Of a DNA stretch of 64,000 nucleotides, positions 10,496 to 21,500 are shown in pieces. How positions within the stretch are numbered: the stretch's first letter is position 1; every line of letters starts with the position of its first letter. The stretch comes from Nemopilema nomurai (Eukaryota; Cnidaria; Scyphozoa; Rhizostomeae; Rhizostomatidae), in contig ML133480.1 of NCBI GenBank assembly GCA_003864495.1, positions 891,449 through 955,448 of the forward strand. Direction: 5' to 3'. The position numbers and the translations under genes were made by a program. Under the pieces are notes generated by a model that was not told where the DNA came from, ran no database searches, and saw only the letters and a program-made list of their open reading frames with translations.

Positions 10496-10885
10496 AATCA
10501 GAAGGCAGTTTTACCTTAGAAATGTAAGGAATATAAGGGGATAGAATATAAGGGGACAGATCTGAAAAGAAATATAAGGGGATAGATTAGAATGAATTGG
10601 TTCTGACAGAAGAGGAAAGAAGAGAAAGACTGAGGCAGTTAGGGTGGACTGGAGCTAAGGGGTCTCTACGTGGACTGTTAATGGATACTTTATCTCAAAT
10701 TCTGAAAGAAAAAGGCATGTGCCCTTTGTTTCTTGCAACATGTATGAGAGAATGGAAGGGTAGGGCAGATGGGGATTGAGAAAGGCATCAAAGCAATAAG
10801 GGAAGGCAAGAAGGAATGTATCTTATAGAGGAGTGTTAGGAGAAGAAGGGGTAAATAATCAGAAGGCAGTTTTACCTTAGAAATG
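10496..10885. repeat. 332-bp insertion between 29-bp perfect direct repeats
   Basis: Identical 29-mers (they begin AATCAGAAGGCAGTTTTACC) lie at 10496-10524 and 10857-10885. Between them is a 332-bp segment, most of which (10557-10856) recurs at 13504-13803 inside the first intron of the HYKK-like gene. Its left end repeats AATATAAGGGGATAG. The arrangement looks like a recent insertion with a long target-site duplication, as made by LINE machinery, though no poly(A) tail is visible. Confidence 0.7.
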
Positions 10886-11576
10886 CAGATCGATAGCGAT
10901 GGATTCTGTGGCTCTTCCATCTTGTGTACAATATGGGGCAGGAAGCCTTTGGGGGCCTTCAAACTTTTGCCCCCAGTCATTTCTTATTGTCACTGTTGCC
11001 TTTACACTTGCATTTACCTGTAAATGGTCTTCTTTCAAAAAGTAACAATAATCCCCAATCCCCCCGGATAAACTCGAATTCTTTTCCAGCAAATCAAGCT
11101 AATTACGCATATATTCAAGTCACGTCATTCTAAAGTTGTTTAATTACGATAAGTAATACAAATTTGAAGCATTGAAGATAAAACAATATAAAAACTTAAA
11201 GGTAAATAACATTAGTTTTATTTAACCAGCTGAAAGACAAAACGAAAGAACTCAAGGCAGAGCTACCTATGTGCCCAGATTACGTGATACAAATGCCTCT
11301 CGGCTTGATTCAGTCTGACTTCTTGAATTTTTATTTGCTTATGAAGTGTCTGTCACTTTTAAGGCCAAAACTGCACCGTGTAAACGAAACTTGCGGATTA
11401 ATTTAATTGCCCTTGCGTTGACTCGTGGAAATAGGACATGCTCTGTTTTCTTGCGACAACGTATGAAGGATTAACGCTATTAACCAATCAATAAACCAGA
11501 ATGTGTCACATGCTCCGTATTTCTTGCGTCGTAAATGGGAAATCTCGTGGAATAATAATAAAAATTGAAAATCAAA
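10886..11576. other. Intergenic sequence, no supported gene
   Basis: AT-rich sequence between the direct-repeat insertion and the Harbinger fragment. Short open frames here (for example around 10924-11133) have no recognisable domain. Nothing else is evident. Confidence 0.35.
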
Positions 11577-11850
11577 TCAGTTGCATTTGCAAAGCAAAGA
11601 AGGAACCTTTAAACTGATAGAACTGGTAAGGGAAATTGGATCTCGCGTATTAGTACTTTGCCGTTGAATTTTCGGGGCCACTTTCTCAAGAAGCTCTTGG
11701 AAACTGTCTTCATCCATTCGTAAAAAATTACGAAAACTGCTCGAATCCTCTAGGCGAAGCTCTTTCAGCAGTGAATGGTGGGCCCAGCGTTCGTCTCGCC
11801 TCAATCAAGTCCCGTACCCAAAAAGCTTTCTTCTTTTTTCACCCAAATCG
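11577..11850 (-). pseudogene. PIF/Harbinger transposase N-terminal fragment, frameshifted
   Basis: On the minus strand one frame reads KKKKAFWVRDLIEARR and, after a frameshift near 11800, the next continues RWAHHSLLKELRLED then FRNFLRMDEDSFQELLEKV. This is the usual start of PIF/Harbinger (HARBI1-like) transposases: WVR...RR, a HxLxxELRLxD stretch, then FLRM and a following ELL helix. After about 50 residues the resemblance ends and the frame stops at 11577; the DDE catalytic part is absent. It lies upstream of the HYKK-like gene on the opposite strand and is a transposon fossil rather than a host HARBI1 gene. Confidence 0.65.
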
Positions 11851-12095
11851 CCATTTAACTTCACTTTCCCCGCAACAAGGGGGCAAAGTATAGCCTTTTT
11901 CTTTTTCGAGTTTGCCCTATTTCATGTCATGATCTTCGCGAGGCTTGTTTTGGTCTGAAACTGACTCATGAGTCAAAAATGAATCGTCTAAACGTTTGAC
12001 TCGTGACTCAAAAACTCAATTTTGACTCAAGTGGAGCCCGCGTATTTTCAGATGCCCAAGGCATTGACCCACAGCACAGCGTTGCCGTTTTGAAA

Positions 12096-15000
12096 ATGAC
12101 TGACTCAGATAACAACCAGCTTTTATTTCGGCCGTATCTTGATATCGGATTTGTTTTGAAGTATGTGCAGGATACATTTGGATTGAAAGTAGAAGAAACA
12201 TCGTCCATCAAAGAACTGGATAGTTACGATGACAGAAATTTTTTTATTACCGGCACTTTAATTGAATTTAGGCCTACTACACTTCGCTCGACGATAGAGT
12301 ATGATGAGAAAGTTGGTGAAAATTTGGTAACAAGTGACAACTCATCATGTTTCGCAGAATCAGAAAATTCTACTCAAGCCGCTGGGAAATATGTATTTAA
12401 AGTTATGGGATCTAGAACATCGTACGGGAAAGACTTTTTAGACGCATCGATAGCGGTCATGGAGCACCTCCGTAAAACACTTGGTAATATTCATTTTCTA
12501 ATTGACCCTTTGCTTGATATAAAATTACAACTGTTTAGTTGTTCTCAATCCATGCGCTTCTTTTTGTCTTGTTTTAAATTGAAAGAACTTGGCCAAGGCG
12601 TAGCCGTGACGATTTAGTTGTTCTGTCATAAACGATGAAGTCATCGTTTTGAAACGATGGAATGCGAAAGATTATTGGCCCATTGTTTATATCATCTTTG
12701 AACGATCCATTGGAAAAAACTAAATTATTTCTAAAACCGCTAACATGCTAAAACATGAAACCAGAGAGAGTTGTATGCCCCGAGGGAAGGCAAACACATG
12801 AAAATCACATGAGAAGGTCAAGGCACATGGAAGAGATTGCCCTCAATTAACCAGCTTTTTACCACATCTTCGGTGTGGCATCTGTGGCAAGGATTACACA
12901 TTGGTGCCTCTCCAGCCCACATTGAAAACGCGTAAACCATCCGTATTGCCATTTATTGCCACCATCTTGATGCTTTTGTATTTTGTTCTTTTTTCTTAAT
13001 ATTTGTATCTTAATCTTAATATGTTTCTATTCTTCTTCTGTTATATGTTAAATTCAAATCAAAATTATTAGTAATTAGTTTCTACTTGTAATTAACTTTT
13101 ACTTGTTCCATTGTTACTGTTATACTATACGATTAACTATTACCAACTTAGGGAGCTAGGCTCGAAAACCGTTTCGGTTCCTCCCAGCGTCCTAGGCAAC
13201 TCATTTGTTATTAGCTAAAATAAATGTCATATATTCTGTATTAACTACTATAATAATTAATTTAAGCACCCTGTAATTAGTTGCTGAATGCCAATGAATT
13301 TGAATTTTGCCCCCTTGCCCTTATCATACATCACCTGGGTGAGATAGGGTAGAATCAGCAAAGGATAAGGCAATTTTCTATTGTTATAATCAGGTGGGTA
13401 TGGGAGTATCAAAGAGCGGTCATATCATATATATTTTTGTTAAATCAGGTTATTTTTGGCTACAATACTGCAGATGTTGGATAAGGTAGAAAACAGGATA
13501 GCACAGATCTGAAAAGAAATATAAGGGGATAGATTAGAATGAATTGGTTCTGACAGAAGAGGAAAGGAGAGAAAGACTGAGGCAGTTTAGGGTGGACTGG
13601 AGCTAAGGGGTCTCTACGTGGACTGTTAATGGATACTTTATCTCAAATTCTGAAAGAAAAAGGCATGTGCCCTTTGTTTCTTGCAACATGTATGAGAGAA
13701 TGGAAGGGTAGGGCAGATGGGGATTGAGAAAGGCATCAAAGCAATAAGGGAAGGCAAGAAGGAATGTTTCTTATAGAGGAGTGTTAGGAGAAGAAGGAGT
13801 AAATAATTCATCATTTAAACAGTTGCCATCACTTTTTGTATCTGGGGGCTAACAGCCAGGGGGCAGGGTATGAAATGATCACTAACCAGTTGTTTGTCTT
13901 CACACAAGTGTAGGATTAGTTTTTCAATTTCAGACAGCACAGTGGTTGTTTACTGTCAGTCTTCAGCAACCAGTTAAAGAAGTTTTAGTGGTACCACAAG
14001 ATTCACTCATTCCTAAACAGTATCAATTGATTCTACCAAAAATTGAATTTATGCAATGCCATGCAATTTGTAATACTCCTTAAATGATAAATTTTTCGCC
14101 TTCTGATTTGATATTTCAGCACTTAAATTGCTTGAAGGCTTTAAGTTTAGGCTTATACATTTACTTACACCCACTGTGCTGCATTTATAGGCTTAAGGCA
14201 TTTTTGCTTTATTTCAGGCAGTGCACCCTACAAATATCCTGTCAACATTCGAAGCAGAAATGGGGGTTTTGAAGAGTTGAAAGAATTTGAGGTTCCATTG
14301 GAGTATATTGCAGAGAGGGATGTGGCATTTGCTGAAAAAGTATCAAAAAGGGAAATCAAAGGGGACCATGTTTGGCGACCTTCTTTTGGAAAAGACTCCC
14401 AAATAAAAGTTAACATAAAACACTACATCAGGTATTCCCTACCAAATTATTTTGTATGTTTTGTGTTTCCATTAATTACTCACTATTTATTTCCATCGCT
14501 TTTCGTTAATTATTGGATTAATTTATTGGTTACTGTTAATAACTGCATTTAGGACAAATAGGATTGAAAGATAATTTCATCTTAGAATTTTACTGAAGAG
14601 GCAAGTCCTTGATTTTTGGGCTAAAACCAATTTTTCCATCACTCTTTGAAGACAACTGAAATTTTGTTCTAGGATATGACAGGTAAAATCAGTATATACT
14701 TTATTGGGGAGGGGGGCACAAAAAATGAATTTTTCAAGTGTTTTGAAAGAATTTTTAAACTTTTTAAGGCTTTCATCAGTCCATTTATTTTAATGATGTA
14801 TTATCTATTAACAACACAGACTAAATTTAGTATTCTATTTAGGCTGCTCTCTTTTGTTGAGGGCCAGATTTTAAAGGATATTGAATTGAATGGCCAGCTG
14901 TGCTTACAGGTTGGAATTTTAGCTGCAACATTCTGTAAGGCAATGGAGGTAAGTTTGATGTATAAATGACTTTATGTAGTCTGTTTAACCTTCTGTCCCT

Positions 15001-16017
15001 TTATGTCATAAGTGAGCATTGTTTTGATACTAACTGATTAAAGATATGCCTTATAGTTTCCTTTCCTGCATTTATACATCATTGTTCTAATATGTTTTGT
15101 AGTTATTTTACAATACTGGATCCTGCATATCCAAGTCAATGACTAGCATTAATTGGTATAATATTCTCATGAAAAATTGAAAGGTCCCCCATTTCTTTTC
15201 AACTGTTAACTGGGTAGGGGGGGGGGGGGGAATGCAAGGAATCTGCAGGTTTTAAATGAGGTGCGGAAAATCACTTCAGGAATGAGATGAATCATGATGA
15301 TGATGATAAAGTGCCATTATATTTGACTCTTAGCAACAACCTTCTATGTTGATTACCTTTTGAGTTGATTATACAAACTGTACTTATTAGTTTTTTTGTA
15401 TCTTCAAGGGATTTACACATCCTGGTCTGATAGCAAAAAGAGATATATGGGATCTCAAGAATCTTTTGTGGTTGAATTCCCCAAAGTATCTTGTTGCTTT
15501 GAATGACAAGAAAAAACATTGTATGGTAATGAAGTGTTTCAAATTGTTTCAAAGTCATTTCTTACCTGTTGCTGACAATCTGCCTATGCAAACAATCCAC
15601 TCTGACATAAACGAAGGAAATATCATTGTCCAGTCTGTTGGCTCAGAAGCTACAGTTATTGGTTTGATTGATTTTGGTGATGTGACACACTCATTTCGTG
15701 TGTTCGAAATTGCGATATCCATGGCATACATTAGCTTGCTCAAGCCAACAGACTGTCTGTTAAATTCTGGTTTTGTATTATCTGGATATGAATCAAAGCA
15801 TCCTTTGACAGAACTTGAGTTAAATGTGCTTTACTATTGTGTCATTGGTAGGATCGCACAATCGCTTTTGATTGGAAACTATCAGTACAGCTTAGATCCA
15901 GGTAATGAATATTTGTTGACGACCTCCAAGGATGGCTGGACTGTACTTAAAACGTTGCTGGATTTCGAAGATAGAGTTAATGAGCTTGTTCAAATCTGGT
16001 TGCATGTTCAGCCTTGA
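12096..16017 (+). CDS. Hydroxylysine kinase-like protein (AGPHD1/HYKK family), paralogue 1
   Basis: Four exons, 12096-12483, 14218-14431, 14843-14948 and 15409-16017, join in phases 1, 2 and 0 to give 438 residues. The family phosphorylates free 5-hydroxy-L-lysine with GTP in lysine/collagen breakdown and has an aminoglycoside-phosphotransferase (kinase-like) fold. The N-lobe shows FGLKVEETSSIKELDSYDDR, the family signature around SYDD(Q/R)NF, then KYVFKVMG with the likely nucleotide-binding lysine. Exon 2 carries the linker ending KHYIR, exon 3 LLSFVEGQ and the following helix, exon 4 the catalytic loop HSDINEGN (about 300-307) and metal-binding LIDFGD (about 322-327). HSD replaces the more common HGD. 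The start is set at the ATG of MTDSDNNQ; the frame is open further upstream but without another ATG. Intron 1 contains the second copy of a 300-bp repeat. A second paralogue follows on the same strand 5.5 kb downstream. Confidence 0.88.
13060..13225 (+). repeat. Possible 3' end of a retrotransposon
   Basis: A run with repeated TTACTTGT/TTACTGTT motifs is followed by a GC-richer block (AGGGAGCTAGGCTCG, then TTCGGTTCCTCCCAGCG) and AATAAATG. This layout resembles the 3' tail of some non-LTR elements. No reverse transcriptase is adjacent, so the call is a guess from composition. Confidence 0.2.
13504..13803. repeat. Second copy of the 300-bp repeat, in HYKK-like intron 1
   Basis: Nearly identical to 10557-10856, starting CAGATCTGAAAAGAAATATA and ending just before GTAAAT. 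It differs from copy 1 by a few single-base changes and indels (for example an extra T after GGCAGTT). Unlike copy 1 it is not flanked by visible direct repeats. The sequence is G/A-rich on this strand with one modest open frame and no recognised domain. Confidence 0.8.
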
Positions 16018-17096
16018 CACCAACTGTCTTATTAACACTGACACTTATTAATAGTTTTTGTAGGTCTGCTGCAAAAAATGATTTCAAAACTGTTGTATGT
16101 TTTGTTTATTATCAGTCTCACTGACCAAGGATCTTAGCTACCTAAAGCCATTTTTAGTCAATTTTCCTTTGCAGTATAATCACCGTTCCAATTTGATATT
16201 TTCGTAGATTTGTGAACGTAAGGACATTTTATGGAACGTAAAGCTGATATTATGTATGATGATATCATAAAGTTTAAACCTGTGCTAAATAGTATATAGT
16301 GGTTTTTCTTTGAAGCATTGTCTCTTTGGCTGGTACCAGATACCCTGAAACTTCGCTTCAACGTTGTTGTGAAGTAGTCATGGTAACGGTTACATGATTG
16401 ACTTCAGCACTTGAATTGCACTGCGGAGTGTTGAGAAAAGTGTCGCGGGGGGAGGTCTAAAACCGTATTAATCCCTACGCGGGGCCCCTAAAAAATTAAG
16501 TCCCTATCTCAGGAAAAACATTTTGGGCTTTCTGTGCATCACTTTATGGTCGGTGTTTGATTCGAGGGAAAAAACTATCTCAGTTTTTTAACCCGCCACA
16601 GAAACATGATAATGTTGACACCCACAAACACAGACCTGAGGAACCCTACTGCGATTAAAAAACTAAACTCTACCCTAGAAGAGAAAAGGGGGGAAAGCAA
16701 AGAATGAGCCAAAAGAGAAGGTTAGGTGAGGTTTATACCATGTGAACTTGCATAACCACAGCAAGTCACTGCATTAAAGGAGTAAGTTTGCATAACCACA
16801 GCAAACTACTCTGCATATACCATGTGACTTTGAAAAGCACTGCATTCAGTAAGCAGCATAGCCTACAGACACCTTGCCTACCAAGGCAAGCCATGTAAAA
16901 ATTGAGAGAGAAAAACACAAATCTATTAAACAGAACATATGTATCAAAAGCAAGGGCAATACACACACCTATATTGATACATGGATACACAAAAAAACTG
17001 AAAATGTGGAAATGTTTTTTTTTACAGCAACAATAACAAGCTAATATTAATGGCTAACTGCAACAAAACAACGAATGCTACAACTATACCCCAGCC
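16018..17096. other. Intergenic flank of the HYKK-like gene and 3' flank of the DIRS-type element
   Basis: No gene is supported. Between 16725 and 16850 there is a small cluster of repeated words: GCATAACCACAGCAA occurs twice, ATACCATGTGA twice and CACTGCATT twice, in partly reversed order. This may be part of the retroelement's terminal structure. The outer edge of the element could not be fixed. Confidence 0.4.
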
Positions 17097-18202
17097 TCAA
17101 GTCAGGACTTGGCCAGTAGCAAGAGAGACACATGCCTGACGAAGGCGGGTGTCAGGCAATTTAATGTATACCTTATAGGCATCACTGGACCATCGTCCTA
17201 AAACCTTAATAAGGTGGTCTGGGAAGCCTAACGAGGCTGCAGTTGTAGCAGCACCAACTCTAAAACTGTGCAAGGTATAATTACCCTTCCAGCCAATGGA
17301 CTGGAGTAAGGTACGCCGTCTGTTAAATAAACGACTTTTTGTCAATGGTGACGAATCAGCAAAACGAAAAGGGGGCCTTGCTCGGAGCCCCTAAAACTTT
17401 AATACGACATCAAGGCAGCCACCGGACAAAGGGGGCGAGTCAGATCTTGCCAACACGATGTAGCAGCCTTTCCCAAATTGATCAGTTTTTGAGAATTTTA
17501 AAAACACAAATGCTGTCTTCGGAATAGGGTAACCATCGATTGACACGGTGATAAATGAAGCTTGTCATTGAAACCAGATGGGGGAATAGTAAATTCTGTA
17601 GCCCTCAGGAAACCAAAAAATGCAGTACAAAAGGCAGCCCATAGCATCACATCATTGTAAACTGACAAATCCAACTGAAGTCTCAGGGTATGCAAATTGA
17701 AAGCTGTGATTGGGAGCTTGGAATGCCGGGTATAAGATGCTTGAGATCGTTGGAGGCCCCGGACAGCTAATATGATCCTGGGACAGTTGAGAAAGGGATC
17801 TGGATGGCCCAACATGATATGGAGATACCGGACTGCAGCCAAATAAACTTTTACTGTTGATGCTTGTCGATCTTGCATTTCTCCAATGAAGCGTAATAAT
17901 GTTAGTTCGGAAGCTGGGCAAGGCGTACCATTGTTTGCTAAGCACCCGTTTTTGATGCAAAAGCGCAGAAATTGAGACTGTGCGGAGGCATAGGTTCTCC
18001 TAGTTGAGGGAGCTAAAGAATTTTCCACTAAGGCCAAAAGGCGGACAGGCGACAAGAGGGGACAAAAGGCGAAGAAGAAATGCCTGGGGGATTGCTGTTG
18101 GGTTGGAATCCGCATCTGGGACCGCTTTCTTGAATGCCTGCAGGTGAAGGCAAGAAAGAGCATCTGCATGAGTGTTGCGACTACCCGGGATACGGGTGGC
18201 AA
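17097..18202 (-). pseudogene. DIRS tyrosine recombinase, frameshifted
   Basis: The N-terminal SAM-like part (NSLAPSTRRTYASAQSQFLR, then a helical region) and the first catalytic arginine in FFGFLRATEF lie in the frame 18202-17498. The C-terminal part at 17345-17097 carries HSFRVGAA (the H-x-x-R pair) and the final tyrosine region RWSSDAYKVYIKLP. Between them (about 17550-17350) the coding sense moves through other frames, with at least two frameshifts and a stop. The catalytic residues visible are R, H, R and Y; the copy is inactive because the chain is broken. Confidence 0.85.
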
Positions 18203-19529
18203 AAGAGGAGAAGGAGTACTTAATGGCTAGAAGTGTAAGCTCTCTGAGAAGGTAAGCCAGATGCCTATCCCTGCAGGCACCCTTGCGCAAAGTGTCGATC
18301 ACTGCCATGTTGTCGCATTTAAATAAAACTCGCTGACGTGCCCATTGGGCACCCCATACATAAGCAACCAGAACGATAGGGATTAACTCCTTAATCGCAA
18401 TGTTAATTGAGGAGGAGGCAGGGGGCCATGGACCTACAAACCAGGCATATTTATACACTGCTGCAAAGCCCAACCCCCCAGCTGCATCAGAAGAAATAGA
18501 AATGTTGGGGGTTAGCTCCTGAGTGGAAAGCAGGAAGAGACTCTTGCCATTCCAATCTCGCAAGAGGGTGAACCAAAAATTCACATCATCGCGTTCCCAT
18601 AGGGACAAACGCACAAAGTGTTGCAGATCCTAAACAGAGTACGCCCGGTCAATTAGGCGACGCAAAAAGGGGCGGCCATGAGGGATGGCCTGGCAGGCAT
18701 GCTGCAAGAGCCCAACTAACGAAAGCAACTCACGCTTTGTACCCCATTTACGTTGTGCCCAAAGGGACAAGGCAGCACGCAATTTTCCCAGTTTAGCGAG
18801 GGGTAATTGCAGTTCCATCTTAACTGTGTCAAACAAAAAACCTAAGTAAGTAAGGGAGGTGGAGGGGCCATCTGTTTTATCAGCGGCGATAGGGACACAT
18901 AGCAAAGTACAGATGTGCAGGCACTGTGCTAACTGAGACTGGCACAGGCTAGGTGTGGGTGGGGAAATAATGAGGAAATCATCTAAATAATTCTGCAAAT
19001 GGGGACCTCCACCCGACGATTTAAGGATTGCCAATAAGACGTCCGCAAACCTAGAAAAAATCCTTGGAGCAGAACGCAAGCCAAAAGGTAAAGCCATATC
19101 AACAAAGAATTTCCCCTCCCAAAACATACCCAAATAACGGCCATGGTCTGGGTGCACAGGTAAAAGACGATAAGCCCGTGAGATATCAAATTTCGCCAGC
19201 AAAGCACCCCTACCCACTTTAATTGTGGCTGCAATGGCTTCTGGGATTCCAGTGTAGGAGACGGCGGCTTCACTATCTGGGATAAGGTCATTAACACTAG
19301 AGCCGGGGGGGAAGGACAAATATGTATTCAGACGGAACTTCCCTGGGGTAGACTTCGGAATTACCCCAAAGCGATTTAGCTGGAGTCCAGAAATTGGGGG
19401 ACTTGAAAACGGACCTGCAATGGACTTGCAATGCAACGGAGCTCTTCCAATATGTACTCTGAGACAACAGTTGGTTGTTGATATGCCGTAACACAATTCC
19501 GTGATGCAGATTGTAAGACAGAGGGACAA
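18000..19529 (-). pseudogene. DIRS reverse transcriptase and RNase H, interrupted by one stop
   Basis: The reverse transcriptase (19529-18630) shows FGVIPKSTPGKFRLN, the first catalytic aspartate in AKFDISRAYRLLPVHP, LPFGLRSAPRIF and the active-site YLDDFLI. The same frame continues after a single TAG (near 18630-18632) into RNase H (18614-18000) with SSDAAGG, the acidic residue in AIKELIP, KCDNMAV and HADALS, the expected D-E-D-D set. The stop sits between the two domains. The frame ends naturally where it overlaps the recombinase start. Confidence 0.88.
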
Positions 19530-20457
19530 AAGCGAAGCTTATGTTCCCCCCCACACTTGGAGCAAACATGCTGAAAACGGCAGTTAACTAGCGAACAACT
19601 GCCGCGATTCCATAGGTGGCATGCTGGCTTTGAACCTGTTGTTGTTGGCTGTTAACCCCCTTGGAAAACATGGTTGTAATCCACAAAGTGGGGAGAACTT
19701 CACCCCACTGTGCTTGAGGGTTTTCAGCAGCAAACCTTCGAAAAGCAGCATCGTAGTCACGCCATCCAAACCCTTTAAAATCACGCGCTGCAGACTAAAT
19801 AAAAAGGAAATGGGCCAGCATGTCCTTAGCCTGTTCAGGGTGTTTGGTCAGGAGCACCCCCGCGTAGACGGCCCAGGCCTCCGCCCAGTCGTGGAACGAG
19901 TAAATGGGGAGCAAATCAACCCTCATCAGCCGTCCAAGTTGCCCTTGTGCCGGTTCGGTTGTTGGCAGCTTTTTAAGGTTGCCAGGTCTCAGCAGAGTAA
20001 AGTCCACAAAGCCCCTGGACAGGATCTTAGCAACAATGTAGCCTGGAACCGGGGGGAGAGCAGTGGAGACTAAAACTGCCTGCGTGGCATTGTCCTCTAG
20101 TAGCGGCGGCAATTGACTGGAGGCAATAATCGAGCCGAGATTCGTGGCAAGGTGTTGAGGGCCAATTGGCGTTTGAGCCAAAGAGGGGGGCTGCGAGCCT
20201 TGTAAAAAACTTGGTGCTGTGGCAGGGTGGACACCAGGCCCACCTTCCCCCGAGATCAGAGACATACCTGCTTGGCGGTCAGTTGTTTGAGCTGGGGCGG
20301 CCCAATTTTGCCCGGCCCTCGCATTAGACTGCTCACGAACATAGGAAAACAGTTCCCTTACAGTGTCATCGAGTCTTTGCAGTCGGTCAGAGAGATCCTG
20401 CCGAGAGGTGTGTTCCGTGTCCACATTGCTAGCTGAAGCGGAAGGTGAGTGAGCCAT
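19480..20457 (-). pseudogene. DIRS gag-like region with zinc knuckle, frameshifted
   Basis: The frame from ATG 20457 to 19795 begins MAHSPSASASN and contains a Ser/Pro-rich part, then a conserved block ending HDWAEAWAVYAGVLLTKHPE. A TAG interrupts just after it and the coding sense resumes in another frame (GFGWRDYDAAFRRFAAENPQ), then shifts again into a cysteine/histidine cluster (CHLWNRGSCSLVNC, then CSKCGGEHKLRFC), a zinc-knuckle-like module common in DIRS gag proteins. At least two frameshifts are needed to read it through. Confidence 0.7.
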
Positions 20458-20514
20458 TGCGAAACCAGAGCCACCAGCACCTCGCCAAGCGAATACGAAT
20501 AAGTAAAACCGCAA

Positions 20515-21500
20515 TTAAAATTGAAGATAAGGATAGATCTCACCCAATTCAAAGTGTTATCCGGTATCGGCGCAGAGTTCTCGATTTAGGCCCGCCTAGG
20601 TCTACGTCGGCCAGAATTGGGAATAACTGCAGTTCAGATAACAGAGCGGCGAGCTTGAAATTCCTCTTAACCAGGAACCAAACAACGAATGAAAGTCCGT
20701 GGAAATCAACCAAAAGTTGTAATTCCGAATCGAAAAACGCATATACGTGGTATGATCCACGTGCTGTGTAGCGGTCAATAACCAGATATGCTAGGGCACT
20801 GCCTTGTACGATACCACGAGGTAATTAGTACAACAATAGTTAGCAAATTATGATTGACAGTCTTGTGGAGGTGGACGTGCAGCACGACACGAACCTCCAA
20901 ATAGTTGTGAGCGCCTTCCCCGCGGGTATTAACTCGAATTAAAGATATTAATTCCCATTAAAAAGAGGTTTTACTTGTAGTTTTGGCATTTTTTTACAGG
21001 GGGCTTGCTTCGCAGTCCCTGCTGCATAAAATATTTGAAGGACCAAAAAAGCAGACATTCTGTGTGAACAAATTATTATTACAAAATGGTTTGAAATCCA
21101 GTTATGTAGGAAATTAGGGAAAAGAGAGGCCATGCCCCCACTTTCTGAAAAAATGCCCCTTTCAAACCCAATAGCGCCCTTGGAATGCCCACCAAGTCCT
21201 AAAATTGGAGTACCCCCTTTTTTATCTGGCCCATCCCCACTTTTAGATGCTTCCTATGTCCCTGTTGAAGTCTGATACTGAAGCATAACTGAAACATGAC
21301 ACACGATTATGACTGATCCTGCTTGTCCAATCTATAGATCAATTCTCTGATATGATCTCTATGGTCGAATCCCGCTGGGTATTTGGCTGAGTCAACCAAT
21401 TTGTTGTCACTTTTGTCTTGAACAAAGGACTCGATAATCAACGCAACGGCGAAGACGTCCAAATGAAAACAGAGGATTGGAGCCTTGCTTGCATTTTGAT
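20515..21500. other. 5' flank of the DIRS-type element and HYKK-like paralogue 2 promoter region
   Basis: The part up to about 20930 probably still belongs to the retroelement (moderate GC, several short palindromes such as ACGTGGTATGATCCACGT near 20738-20755). The rest is AT-rich and must contain the promoter of the second HYKK-like gene. A minus-strand open frame at 21307-21618 overlaps that gene's start; it has a hydrophobic stretch but no recognised domain, and I do not call it. Confidence 0.35.

Larger units (their letters stand above)
17097..20514 (-). mobile_element. DIRS-type tyrosine-recombinase retrotransposon, decayed copy
   Basis: Read on the minus strand, the order is gag-like region (20457 to about 19480), reverse transcriptase plus RNase H (19529-18000) and tyrosine recombinase (18202-17097), with the recombinase overlapping the RNase H end. 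This order and overlap are characteristic of DIRS elements, which circularise and integrate with a recombinase instead of a DDE integrase. The gag-like region, the RT/RNase H frame and the recombinase are all interrupted. Terminal repeats could not be identified by eye, so these limits cover only the coding part. It sits between the two HYKK-like genes. Confidence 0.88.
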
